Source of the DNA: Adineta ricciae
Taxonomy: Eukaryota > Rotifera > Eurotatoria > Adinetida > Adinetidae
Assembly: GCA_905250025.1 (NCBI GenBank)
Contig: CAJNOJ010000009.1
Location: 1 to 64,000, forward strand
Reading direction: 5' to 3'
Length of the DNA: 64,000 nt
Positions 14,603 through 25,296 of this stretch are shown here, in pieces. The notes beneath the pieces were generated by a model. It was not told where the DNA came from. It ran no database searches and worked only from the letters and a program-made list of their open reading frames with translations. Within the stretch, counting starts at the first letter, position 1. Each line of letters opens with the position of its first letter. Both the position numbers and the translations under genes were made by a program.

Positions 14603-15588
14603 ATGGACAATGCTTTACCATTTGACTATCTTTCATCATTTTCAACTATTACTATTTGTTTAACATTTTCTATTGCTTATGTTCTTGGTCTATACATATT
14701 ATCTCCATCATCACGTCGATACGAACGTAATCATTCACATGTGATCTGTCGAAGATTTCTCGCCGTTTTTGCTGTTTGTTTATTAATATATTTGTTTTTA
14801 AAGCACACATGTAATCCAAATATCAATATTAATTTCTGGTTAGGCTTCCGAACAAATATTCCATCGATATGGAAACTAGTTCTCTATCCTATTTTATTAA
14901 CATTGATGTTATATTTGGGACCCATTATACAGTGGGTGGACTTATTTGATTGGAGATATTATCGATACAATTGGAAATATCATTTCTTATGTCGAAATAG
15001 AAATGAACAACTTATATTCACTCGAAATTACCTTGTAGCACCATTTACTGAAGGTAAAAAGAGAATTTTTATACACACAGAAATATCGCTTTTTCTTTCT
15101 CTTCGATAGAGTTTGTCTTTCGTTCATCTATCTTATGTCTGCTCTACTCGCATGTGTCGTTATCATCGGCGATCTTTCTTTCTCCATTATTCTTTGGTCT
15201 TGCTCATCTTCATCATATGCTCGAACATTTCAAGCAAAACCATCATGAACAACATCATCGTTTATCAGCAATGACAATCATTCTTGTTCATCTATTTCAA
15301 TTTTCTTATACTTATATATTTGGTGTTTACTCATCGTTTCTATTCATTCGAACAGGTCATTTCATACCATCGTTCATTATTCACACATTGTGCAATGGAC
15401 TTGGCATACCTGATGTGATGAACTTAGTTGATATACAAAATGGACAAGGTTTAAGAAAGTTTTTTCATATGATATGTTATCTCATTGGTCTATGGTTATT
15501 TTCAACGAATTTATATTTTCTTACTCAGTCAAATTTTTATTACTCTGCCGATAATAATCTTGTTACCTATCGGCATTGGTCTAGTTAA
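14603..15588 (+). CDS. RCE1: CAAX prenyl protease 2 (RCE1)
   Basis: Endoplasmic-reticulum intramembrane protease that removes the -aaX tripeptide from farnesylated and geranylgeranylated CAAX proteins such as Ras and Rho. Two exons, 14603-15053 and 15110-15588, joined across the catalytic motif: APFTE + EFVFR gives the EExxxR glutamate pair. The other family motifs follow: FFGLAHLHH (FxxxH) and HTLCN (HxxxN). Several hydrophobic segments span the length, starting with ITICLTFSIAYVLGLYIL. About 309 residues, normal for RCE1. The poly(A) signal is probably AATAAA at 15825-15830. Confidence 0.93.
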
Positions 15589-15824
15589 TCCAACTGTGAT
15601 GTTTTGTTGTGCTCAATATAGGAAAAGGAAAAACAAAAAAAAAACACACGTCAAAAATTTAATGAATGTGAGAGAAATAAGATGTGTTTATTTCTTCGTT
15701 TTCGTTTTGATTTGTTAAACTCAATCTTTTTGTGCATGTCAGGTGCTCTGTTCTATACGTACACGGTCGTAATAAGTGAATCTATTACCGTAACCGAAGA
15801 AATGAGGCTTACTTCGTATAGAAA

Positions 15825-15830
15825 AATAAA
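15825..15830 (+). terminator. Poly(A) signal for RCE1
   Basis: AATAAA about 240 nt after the RCE1 stop, followed by further overlapping TAAATAA. The rest of 15589-16119 between the convergent genes shows no coding signal. Confidence 0.45.
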
Positions 15831-16119
15831 TAAATAATCAAATGAGATTTGCTAATTCAACATCAACTATAGAGAAAATATACATAAATAGTTTATCGAT
15901 TGATTAGTGATTAACAATTCATATGAACAACTCTACGATGCATCAGACCGACTCTTCGTACCATCCTGTTTTTTTTTTCTACATCGGTATCTCTTATCGA
16001 AGAAATCATTCGTAGATCAAACATTGGTGTAGTTGAAACATCTACATCTTTATTAATATGACAGTTCATCGAAAATACAGTCGACCAATGGGGAGAAAAA
16101 AAAGAACATTGCCACGCTA

Positions 16120-18904
16120 TTAAACAGTGGTAGTCATGGTGTTACGTTTTAGATCCATGTGTTGTTTTTGAGAAAGCTGATCAGAAGTGGACTCAGGACT
16201 ACTCGGATAGCGTAATGGTTCAACACTGCGAAGGTGGCTAAAAAGTGTGCACGAAGAATTACTACGGTCGGATTGATTGGATAATACCAAAGACGTTGTG
16301 GATCTACTTCCAGTGGAAAAAGGTCGATCAGTCTGACAACTTTGACCGGGTGGTTGTAATTCGAGTACATTCATCTTTGAATTGCTTGCGACCGAGTCAT
16401 GTTGCTCAGTACCTAGCAAGTTTTTCTGTGTATCATTGTAAAGTCGTACAAGTAAACTTGATTCATTTTCATGAGCCGAGCGGTTTCTAACGACACTTTC
16501 TTCGGTGGAAGATACAGTGTATATTTGATAGCTTTTACTCGGTCTTCGTATTGTGGGATCTGAATTGTTCTGTGACGATGCTTGTCCCATACTATCGGAT
16601 CGAGACACTAGATGCCTGTATTGCCATTCATCGCTTTCTTCTTGTTCTGGTCGACGACGTTTTGCAGAAGGACTCCTAACAAAATACAAAATTTAGTCAA
16701 CTAAGCAATGACATTGGCGTCTCTTCGAGACTGTTAGCGTATTTGTTTTGAGAAAATTTTTACTAACCATATCAATCGATACAAACAGCAGCCAGTGCAT
16801 AATGCCAATGGTAAAGAGATAGACGCTATTCCAGCAATTAACCCCCAACTTACACGTTTGCCTATACAAATGAAACACGTTACTTATGCAACCATCACTT
16901 CTTTTATTACAAAGAGTAGCTTTTAGTGACGTAATTAGGACACTCATATTTCCTTAGCCAACATCTATCGTACTCACTGTCATCCGCTATTGTTGTTGCG
17001 ACTGTTCTGAAAAGAGAAAGAAAAAAGAGTCAGCGTCCGATTGAACAACTGTAATGATATCAGAGGCGTCTTCGATCCCACGAAAATTTAGTATATGCAA
17101 TCGTTTTAGTATGACTTACGTTGTTGTGGTCGTAGCAGAAGTTGATGTTGTACTTGATGTTGAACTTGTGGAACTTGTTGTTGAAGTGGTAGATGTTGTC
17201 GATGTTGTTGTAGCTGTTGTTGTTGTGGTTGTTGTTGTAGTGGAAGTAGTTGATGTAGTGGATGTTGATGTGGTAGTTGTTGTAACACAAACTAACAATG
17301 GTGAAGATATCACCGAAAATGTTACACAATATGTTTCTGATTGAAGCCGTTCTCTAATTTGCATAGAAATGTATGATCAATGCGTGAAAAAAACTATTTT
17401 TTGTAGGAGATCTTACACGGTGTAAGCAATAGCACATAACTGCTGTTCACCAATTTGATTTGGTTGTGGCGTCCATGTAAATTGTACGTAACTCACTGAT
17501 GCATTATTTGATGAAGTGGTCAAATTATCTTTTGTTATACCGTCAATCTCTTTTGAAAATATAAGGTCAGCAATATCGATGGTGGACGGGTCACATTGAT
17601 TAATTATAGTCAAATTAAAAGCTTTGGTAACACTAACTGCCACTTCCAAACAACCTGTGAGAGGTTGAATAATCGGTGGATATTGGCAAGTTGGCTCTGG
17701 CATGACGTATATAAGAAATTGCACTGGTATTGAACTCATCGCAATAGTACTGGATGTGTTGATGAAATCTTCAACCTAGAATAAGATAGATATCTGTAAT
17801 CATATAAAATGTGAAATGAAAGGAGATCATGAAAAAGATTTAGGTGAAAAAGTTGCGCTTATTTACTTGAATAGCGGCTGCATACCAAGTACCAACTGAC
17901 GAACTTTGGATCGATATGGTGCAATTAGACAGTGTAGTGCCAGCAGGAACGGTACTGCTATAGCATATATCACCACATTCATCAATGGATTGGCGTACGG
18001 GATAACTTGAAGTGGTTTTGAGTGTTCCTGGAGTATCAATAGTTGTTGACCCAGCATGACACCCACTTAGCGCTGAACATCCTATTCCACCACAAGTGGT
18101 ACCATAACATCCTGAACAGGAACACAGACAAAGCCAGCTACACTGCTTCACACAGCTCGTGGGGCAAAGTAAACTTCTTCTTTTTCGTCGATTAACTGCG
18201 TTTTCCTTGTCAGAAATTAATGTCTTACGTGTAGTCATGGGAGTTTCATCATCAGATAAGTCCGGATAGACCTCTCTTCGTCTACGATATCCGGAAGTGT
18301 ATTTTGCCCAACGACAACGTACATCATCACCTTGATTGGCATCCGATACGGGTATTTGAATATTACTCGTTCTGTTCACAATAATATATTGTGGAGATAT
18401 AAGTTCAGCAACTGGTGGTGTATTTATAATACCGTCTGGTCGTCTGCGAAGGTCAATAAAAGTACTAATTGACCATTGCAAGTTTTTAGTCGCTGGGTTA
18501 CCGATTTCTGTCCAAGCACTGCCACGATATGCTAGATAGAAATGTGCGTCAGCAGACAAAGTGATATTTTGGGCGCGTTCACTGGTGAGCATACCCATCG
18601 ACGAGCTCACAGAAACGCAGTCTGTAAGAGTACTCATTATATTGCTCGAATAACCTCCGTCTGTTGAACAATCAGCTAAACAGGTTAGATTCGAACCTTG
18701 ATTTGATCGACCAGCAGTTGAAATTGGCACATTTTGTGTGCATTTGATTGTCGGATATGCCCACCAATACGATTGATCAATAGTTATTATGACCGAACTC
18801 GAGTTTGTTTGTGGATCTACTGGTTTCCATGTTATTGTACCGCCATTGAAGTGACTCGGTTGAACCAAAGTTAAGTATAACAAGAAAATGAAATAGTATA
18901 TCAT
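16120..18904 (-). CDS. Single-pass membrane protein with mucin-like stalk and Cys-rich, furin-site-bearing ectodomain; function unknown
   Basis: Exons (minus order): 18904-17867, 17775-17417, 17353-17120, 17006-16978, 16861-16768, 16675-16120. The start at 18904 gives a signal peptide (MIYYFIFLLYLTLVQP) ahead of SHFNGGTITWKPV. I recall this kind of opening from poorly characterised invertebrate ectodomain proteins but cannot name a domain. The ectodomain has many NxS/T sites, two furin-like sites (GYRRRR/E near 18269-18292 and NRRKRR/S near 18171-18196), and immediately after the second a very Cys-rich segment (CPTSCVKQC... to about 18060). A stalk of about 60 Thr/Ser residues (exon 17120-17353) precedes a transmembrane helix in the 16768-16861 exon (WGLIAGIASISLPLALC), then a polar tail of about 185 residues with RRRPEQEE. 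The frame through the small 29-nt exon was fixed by requiring the TM helix. It looks like a type I receptor or cell-surface mucin; no enzyme motif is seen. Confidence 0.75.
17120..17300. repeat. Imperfect (GTT/GTA/GAT)n trinucleotide tract coding Thr/Ser
   Basis: On the minus strand this reads ACN/TCN codons, giving an almost uninterrupted Thr-Ser run in the receptor stalk. All minus frames and one plus frame stay open through it, which explains spurious Val-rich, Asn-rich and Gln-rich open frames here. Confidence 0.85.
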
Positions 18905-18934
18905 CGTGCTATGATACTTAGTTTTTTTCTGCAC

Positions 18935-20601
18935 TTTAGATCTGAAAGATACTGTGAAATGAAAAAAAAAGAAAACTCTCTGAGCCAGATGCTTATGTAG
19001 AGCGTGTCATTCGTTTCGAATGACACGAAAAGTTTGAAAAAGAAAGTTCACGTCGCATGAGAATTTGTATTCTTTCACCAAATTAGGATATAAAAGAATA
19101 CATATGTGTGCATTAGAAAGAAAATAAGCAAATTTCTTTAGCAGAATATATTTTTGAATAACTGCATCTGTCTAGTAATTAAAACGAAGCCTCGATTTTA
19201 TTTTACAATACTCAGATTTGGCTCAAAAGAACACTCCCTTTTGGGTTTGTTTACATCCCGATAATATATAGATTGGTATATTAATTTATTCAATTTCGCC
19301 GCATACTAACACGACGAAAACGTAGGAATATCAACTCTCTATTTATTTTGATTACCTACAACGTCAATTATCGCTGTGTCTAATGTTTTCTTCGAATAAG
19401 AACTTTCTTTTTGTGTACATCATACAGTGCTCAAAATCTATAACCGATCTTTAGAGAACGTGTCCACCTTCTTTTAAGATTTTCATCGATTAACGACTAC
19501 CAATAGAAGGATGGTCAAATTCGTCAATAAGAAACATTCGTTTTTGACAACATTTTACATCAGTATTCAATGCCATTTTCAGGACTAGGCACGTTATAAT
19601 AATTCACCTTGTTGGAATCATTGTTCTGACAGACAGATTTACTTAGATACCACAGTGAATAATATATTGAATGAACTTTATCAAAACTTCCAGACAAAGT
19701 ATAATAATGAACAATTATCTGAATTCAACTATTTCGAACACAAATTTTCGTTGCTTTTGCGTTGAAAATTTGATGAATTGAAACGATGTTTCTTATCGGA
19801 ATAATGATGCATCACCATAGAAACAAAACAATACATATTGTTCAACACAAACTCTACGTCCGAATGATTTACAATATATTGTCGTATATCTCACATACTA
19901 CTTCCCTTTTCCGACTTCATTCCAGAATTACTGTCAGTTTTTTTTGAAATAAATCATACGACTAGAAGTATTTTCCCCGATTAATTCTCAATAAATATTA
20001 AATACTAGACAATGCTTTCAATTTCATACAATATTAAAAACGAGTTTTACTTCTGAGACTACGGTGACTTCCTCTAACTACGATTCACATTTGTTGAAGA
20101 AAAAGTAAAAAGGTTTGTTTCTTTTTGTCATATTGTTGTTAAAGCAACCTGTGTGCATATTTACATAAAACGCCTGCTTTTCAATTCGCATGACGTTTTT
20201 TTTTTATCTCGATGAAGAATTTAAACGCGAACATTCACCAATAAACATCTAGAAGAATATTCAAACTAACGTAAATTGACATTACACATTCTTTCTTCCT
20301 CTTACTCTTTCTTATTGTGAAGTTTATATATACACATCATCGGTCTCTAATTTGCTTGAAACCTCTTAGCAACTATCAACAATTTTCTTCTGCACTCTCT
20401 GCTAAAAATCAACATTCGCTCAAATATCGAAGACGGAGAGAACATAGAAGAAGAAGGAGAAGAAAGAAACCTTCTCGCGTTTGCGACAGTAAAAAAAAGC
20501 CGGACGAGATTAAGACACGTGTATGTAATGATGATCTTTTCTTCTCTTTCAGGTGTGTTAATCTAATCTGGTCGTGAATTGAAGATTTTTCAAAAGTCAA
20601 A
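18935..20601. other. Intergenic between divergent receptor and EF-hand genes
   Basis: About 1.7 kb, AT-rich, with no convincing gene. Holds the hairpin at 19003-19027. An open frame at 20317-20577 is basic low complexity (RRRRR runs) in the likely 5' leader of the EF-hand gene and is not believed. A strong acceptor-like CTTCTCTTTCAG ends at 20552, 49 nt before the next start codon. Confidence 0.6.
19003..19027. repeat. Perfect 11-bp inverted repeat with 3-nt loop
   Basis: CGTGTCATTCG, then TTT, then CGAATGACACG. It lies about 100 bp upstream of the receptor start codon on the minus strand, in its likely promoter or 5'UTR. Confidence 0.8.
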
Positions 20602-21459
20602 ATGGTAGAAGAAACTAATTGGAATAATCACACATATTCAACAAGTCTATTTTTAGCCACCCAAAAAGGACAAAGGGAAAGGTCCGAAGAAACCGGCCAA
20701 AACGGACAAACAGAAAAAGGCCGAAGCTGAAATGATGAAGAAAGTCATCGCTCAATATGTAAGTGAATATGTCTTCGTTTGTAAAGCGTGAAACGCTTGT
20801 GTTTTAAATAGAGTGGGGTTCTCTCCGTAGAGGATATCAAAGGTAAGCTTTTGCTTCAAACGATAATGTTCATCATTGAATTTTTCACTAGGAATGAAAG
20901 AAATCTTTGATGCAAATGATCAGAGTAATGCAGGTTTTATTAAAGCAAGCACACTGGGATTTATTCTTCGCACATTGGGCTTTAATCCACGTGAAAGTGA
21001 CCTTCAACGAGTAGCAAAAGAATACGATCCAGAAAGTAAACGGACATAAGTAGTCATAGAAAAACAACATTCGGAGAATTATGTTTAGAAACGGATCAAT
21101 TGAAATTTCCTGAATTTGTCGGTTCGGTGTTAGGTATTCAAACATCTATTACGGACAAAGAAATTATTCCTGCCTTTCAAGTTTTCGATCCAGAAAAACG
21201 TGGTGTGATAGAAGCGGATGAAATTATGAAATGTTTAACAAATGTTGGTGACATGCTCGATGAAGTTGAAGCGAAAGCTTTCAAAGATAATCTTAAAATT
21301 GATGATCTCGGTTTATTCAGTTATGAAGGTAAATCGATTCGATTTGATTTCAATTGATTGTCATAGATTGTTCTTGATCGTTTAGAATTTTTTAAGAAAT
21401 TCACCGAACCAAAGAAGAAAAAAAAGAAAGGAAAGAAGAAAGGCAAAAAGAAGAAATAA
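20602..21459 (+). CDS. Lys-rich EF-hand (calmodulin-like) protein, possibly ciliary
   Basis: Exons: 20602-20604 (the ATG alone), 20657-20758, 20812-20842, 20892-21035, 21089-21328, 21386-21459. Reading straight through from the ATG hits a stop at once; splicing a 52-nt intron right after it gives MPPKKDKGKGPKK and a continuous frame. The middle is EF-hand fold: GMKEIFDANDQSNAGFIK and AFQVFDPEKRGVIEADE, helix-loop-helix patterns with degenerate calcium loops, plus SYEEFFKKF. Both ends are Lys-rich (KKKKKKGKKKGKKKK at the C terminus). About 197 residues. The length and two-lobed layout recall the axonemal dynein-regulatory protein EFCAB2/DRC8, but this is only a possibility; centrin or generic calmodulin-like is not excluded. 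Degenerate loops suggest weak or no calcium binding. Confidence 0.8.
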
Positions 21460-22371
21460 ACGTCGATATGAAAGTGTTTTGGAAAATAGTTCGTTTTAAT
21501 ATCTGTTGTGTAAAGTAAAACGAATATACGTATACATAAATTATTGAACACTAACTCCTAAATTTTGTCAACAATATCCTGAACACTTTACTTGAATTTA
21601 AAGCTTCGCCTTTATTAAATGTCGATATTGAACGCGTAAGGAATTATGTAATTGAAAATTTTAGATACAACCTAACGAATTTTAGGTATTCGGCTGTGGT
21701 AACTCTATAGCTGGGCATCACCATAATCTTGCCCTCAAGATGGCTCAGAAAAATGCTATCTTTATAGTGCAAAGCTATAACCTACGCTAAAATTTAAACC
21801 GTATCGGCTCCGTACTTCATAAGATATTGTTCATTTTGAAAGACACATTAAGAGCATTGAGCTTAACTAGTTGCTCATACCGAATGGTAGTGATTAATTG
21901 TCTTTCTCGCCTTGTTCATTGTTTTTCATTATCTTATGAGACTTCATTGGACAAATATCGGTAGAGACAATATACACATTGACTCAGAGAACTATACCTA
22001 CATATTCTCACTAACAATGATATAGATAGAATCGGAAGAGAAAAACGCGAAAGCTGCTTTTCTATCAGAACTGTGCTCCTGCTAACCAAAGATCTCGTTC
22101 GACAATTCGTATTAAACGGCTAGTTCGGATTGTTTGTGGCGCCATCTATACACGTTTCCCAAAAACTCATCCGTTTATACTTCAAATGAAAGTTCTTCTT
22201 TGATAACAGTTTTTAAATAATAATATAGACTTCGATTGAACGAACATGGTAAAATGAAATTGACCAATAAAATCGCGAAAATTGATGAAACAGACATGAA
22301 GTGAAGTGAACGATCGAAGAGAAGTCGTTTGTCCGCAGTAACATATGATTATTACTTCTTCTTAAGATAAA
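21460..22371. other. Intergenic, EF-hand to MECR
   Basis: About 900 bp with no open frame, RNA gene or repeat that I can support. Before the MECR ATG the sequence TTCTTCTTAAG then ATAAA resembles a weak acceptor. Confidence 0.5.
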
Positions 22372-23516
22372 ATGAAATCATCAGTAGTTTTACTCAGACG
22401 TTTTAATCTCCTAACTCATCGCCGTTTTGCTTCATCTTACACAGTTCAAGAAATTCAAGCAGATCAATATGGTGCACCTCTCGATGTACTCAAACTTAAT
22501 CAAACAACGACTTTTGATTCAAGTCAGTTGAAGCCAAATGATGTTTTAATCAAACTATTGGCATCACCTATCAATCCGGCTGATATCAATATGGTCGAAG
22601 GCAAATATGCAATACTTCCTTCATCATTGCCAGCAACATTTGGTAATGAAGGTGTTTTTCAAGTTGTTGATCATCGTGCTTCAAATGAACAATTGAGTCC
22701 GGGCGATTGGGTTATTCCGAAAATGCTCGAATGGGGTAAATGGCGTTCGCATGGAATTGTATCAATCAATGATTTAATCAAAATTCCATCGGATATAACA
22801 GTTGAAGCAGCAGCAACTTTATCAGTCAATCCTTGTACAGCCTATCGATTACTGAAAGATTTTGTCACGCTAGAAACAGGTGATACAGTTATACAAAATG
22901 GTGGAAACTCAAGTGTGGGACAGGCTGTTATACAGTTAGGTAAACTGTGGAATATCAATGTAATTAACATAATTAGAAATCGAGATCAAGGAATGAAGGA
23001 ATTAGTAGAATACTTAAAATCCATTGGCGCCGAACACATTTATCTGGAAGAAGATCTACGGAAAGGTATGTGTTTTTTTTAGATTGAACTCGAATCATCA
23101 ATACTAATTTGAATTGTTTAGAAACTCTTCGTACGACTCTTTGGTCAACTATCCCTCGACCTAAACTTGGCTTGAATTGTGTTGGTGGCAAAGCAACGAG
23201 CGATCTACTTCGTGTGCTCGATAAATCAGCAACTTTGGTTACCTATGGAGGAATGAGCAAACAACCAGTCACTGTTCCAACAGCTGAGTTTATCTTTCGA
23301 GATCTAACTTGTCGAGGCTTTTGGATGAGTCGATGGAAAGCCGAAAATTACAAAGGAAGTGAATTCGCTAAGATGCTTCATGAACTAATTGATTTCATTC
23401 GTCGCGGACATTTGAAACCACCACAGTGCGAGAAATATTCACTAGCTGATTATAAAACAGCTATTGAACAAGCACAAAAGCCATTTAACACTAAAAAAGT
23501 CCTTTTTACATCTTAG
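22372..23516 (+). CDS. MECR: Mitochondrial enoyl-[ACP]/trans-2-enoyl-CoA reductase (MECR/ETR1)
   Basis: NADPH-dependent reductase of the last step of mitochondrial fatty acid synthesis (type II), needed for lipoic acid. Exons 22372-23065 and 23122-23516. The first about 22 residues (MKSSVVLLRRFNLLTHRRFASS) form a basic, acid-free mitochondrial presequence. Family motifs of the medium-chain dehydrogenase/reductase superfamily: SPINPADINMVEGKY, FGNEGVFQVV, LSVNPCTAYRLL, the nucleotide-binding stretch VIQNGGNSSVGQAVIQ, LNCVGGKATSDLLR, TYGGMSKQPV and CRGFWMSRW. These match animal MECR throughout. About 362 residues, normal. AATAAA lies 65 nt downstream. Confidence 0.95.
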
Positions 23517-23581
23517 AGATTTCGTCTATTTACCACTCAGTAGTTGGTTTTTTTAGCATACAATCATTTATTTTGATTTTC

Positions 23582-23587
23582 AATAAA
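23582..23587 (+). terminator. Poly(A) signal for MECR
   Basis: AATAAA followed by an A-run, 65 nt after the MECR stop, between convergent MECR and the homeobox gene. Confidence 0.6.
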
Positions 23588-23764
23588 AAAAAGAGACATA
23601 CACACACACATAAGAATCACTACGATTTAAGATAATCATATTTGCAAAGATTTATTTGGAATACATGGAAATCAACAAACATTAACAGGCATTCTATTAT
23701 TGCAAAAACAGAAAACTCAAAGAAATTTCTGAAATTTCAAAAAAAAAACGAAGAAAACAATTTT

Positions 23765-24992
23765 TCAATTAGAAATTCTATTTAATTGACATAATGATGA
23801 CGAATTAGCTCGTTTCAACGATTGGCGTTTGTTATAAAACCATACCTAGGAAAACGAAAACCTTTGAATACAACGATCGCATTTAGATAGTTATGACAAA
23901 CTTGAACAATGTAACGAGGATAGGCCAATTTTTCCGAAAGGATTGAAATGTCTGATCGTGATGGCATCGGATTTTTTTCAAAAAATAGATTCAAGATTTC
24001 TAGATCATCATTCGAAAATTTTGTACGTTTTCGGCTGTGCCGCCCTTTAGCTTTATTGTTAAGAAATTTGCCGTTGGGACGAACTTTTTTCCAATGGGAA
24101 TTATATTCGTTGGAAGTTATTGATACCGGTAATGCTGTCCATTGATAGTCAATATCACGGTTTGATTGATTTAAATATAACGCCGATTGTTCGTTATTGT
24201 GTAAGAAAAGATTTGGATCATCGAGTGGTGTGGACGAATACTCACCGGTTGAATCATAAAACGACGGACTACAGAGGCGATTGAGAAAGAAAAGAGGAGG
24301 CATAGAACTTACCTTGGACGAATGTTATATTCTGCGATGGGTTGGGTTGATACTATCTCGTCAAATTCGTCGATGGATAGCATCGATGTTGATTTATCAA
24401 CATGACTTTGCAGAACCTATTGGTATCGTTTCGTTACAGCTCTAGTTCGAGATTTATTGCTTACCGGACAAGGTATGGAATATTCCGAGAGATTTTCTAC
24501 GATATGAATGAAATTCTCGGATGTTAAATGATCGATTAAACCTTCTGATGATGATATAATATGATTCATTTGGGGTTGAACAGATTCATAATAATGAACT
24601 AGTAGACCGACAGAGAGAGAGAGGTAATTGAACTAAATTTCAAATTAATAGTTACACAATTCACTTGGACTTGGTGCAAGAATATATTTTCCTGATGATA
24701 GTGGTATCTAAAATAGTCCTTAATATGGATGTTGATGTTCTTGGCAGTAGGAAACTAACTTCTAATGGACTTCGTTGAATAGAAAATGTTTCGGGTAAAC
24801 TGAGTATATGTGATGGTTCATCTAAAAGAGATAGTGAAGGAGTGAATGTTGTCACTTGAGTCGCTTTACCCGAAGATAATGCTGGGATTAAGAAATGAAT
24901 ACTTCGATCGACGGTCGGTTCTTGTTAGAAAAGAAAATCTCTTGTATAGGAAACAGACAATGAACAAGACAACAAGTTTTACTCTTACCCAT
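23765..24992 (-). CDS. Homeobox transcription factor, POU6-like homeodomain without a POU-specific domain
   Basis: Exons (minus order): 24992-24989 (ATGG only), 24881-24760, 24707-24656, 24598-24465, 24416-24313, 24268-23902, 23845-23765. The homeodomain spans the last two exons and aligns without gaps to the 60-residue fold. Visible are R5 and F8 (SRKRTKFS), L16 and F20 (EILNLFFEKN), then IVQ + VWFYNKRQ giving W48, F49, N51 and R53. EILN..FEKN, PS and WF-NKRQ recall the POU class, especially POU6/pdm3. The intron between Q46 and V47 is a common homeobox position. The upstream exons encode about 190 polar residues with no trace of a POU-specific domain. The exon 24465-24598 acceptor is the least certain. 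A nuclear DNA-binding regulator is inferred; its targets are unknown. Confidence 0.8.
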
Positions 24993-24997
24993 TGACG

Positions 24998-25012
24998 CTG
25001 ACAATGAAATTT
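24998..25012 (-). promoter_or_regulatory. Acceptor-like site just before homeobox start codon
   Basis: On the minus strand TTTCATTGTCAG is followed by CGTCA and the ATG. It is a candidate spliced-leader (or 5'UTR intron) acceptor. Region 24993-25296 between this gene and the next upstream minus gene has no other feature. Confidence 0.4.
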
Positions 25013-25296
25013 GTGAAATTGAAAACAATGCTCTTATATTTTATAAATATTGAAAAACATGAAAATTCGAATTGATTGAAGAGTAAGAGCTGGTCGTTAA
25101 TTGTCCTGTCAAACAAATAGAGAACTGTTCGTGTAAACTCCGTCGACGCGCCGTTTTATTTTATTTTCTTTCATTCTCTCTCTCGCCTAGTCTTCAGTTG
25201 GATTTTGTCAGATGGATTCTGATAAAGCACATGTGACAAAACAGAACGCAGACAGATGATGAGAAAACTCGAACATTATCCTACACGAAAAAATCA

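Noticed and set aside
17054..17344. Plus-strand Val-rich open frame, and minus-strand Asn-rich and Gln-rich frames over the same bases
   Set aside because: All are shadows of the trinucleotide tract; only the Thr/Ser frame joins to flanking exons with good splice sites and Cys-containing sequence.
20317..20577. 86-codon Arg-rich open frame before the EF-hand gene
   Set aside because: Low-complexity GA-rich DNA, no family feature, and interrupted by an acceptor-like site; more likely 5' leader or outron.
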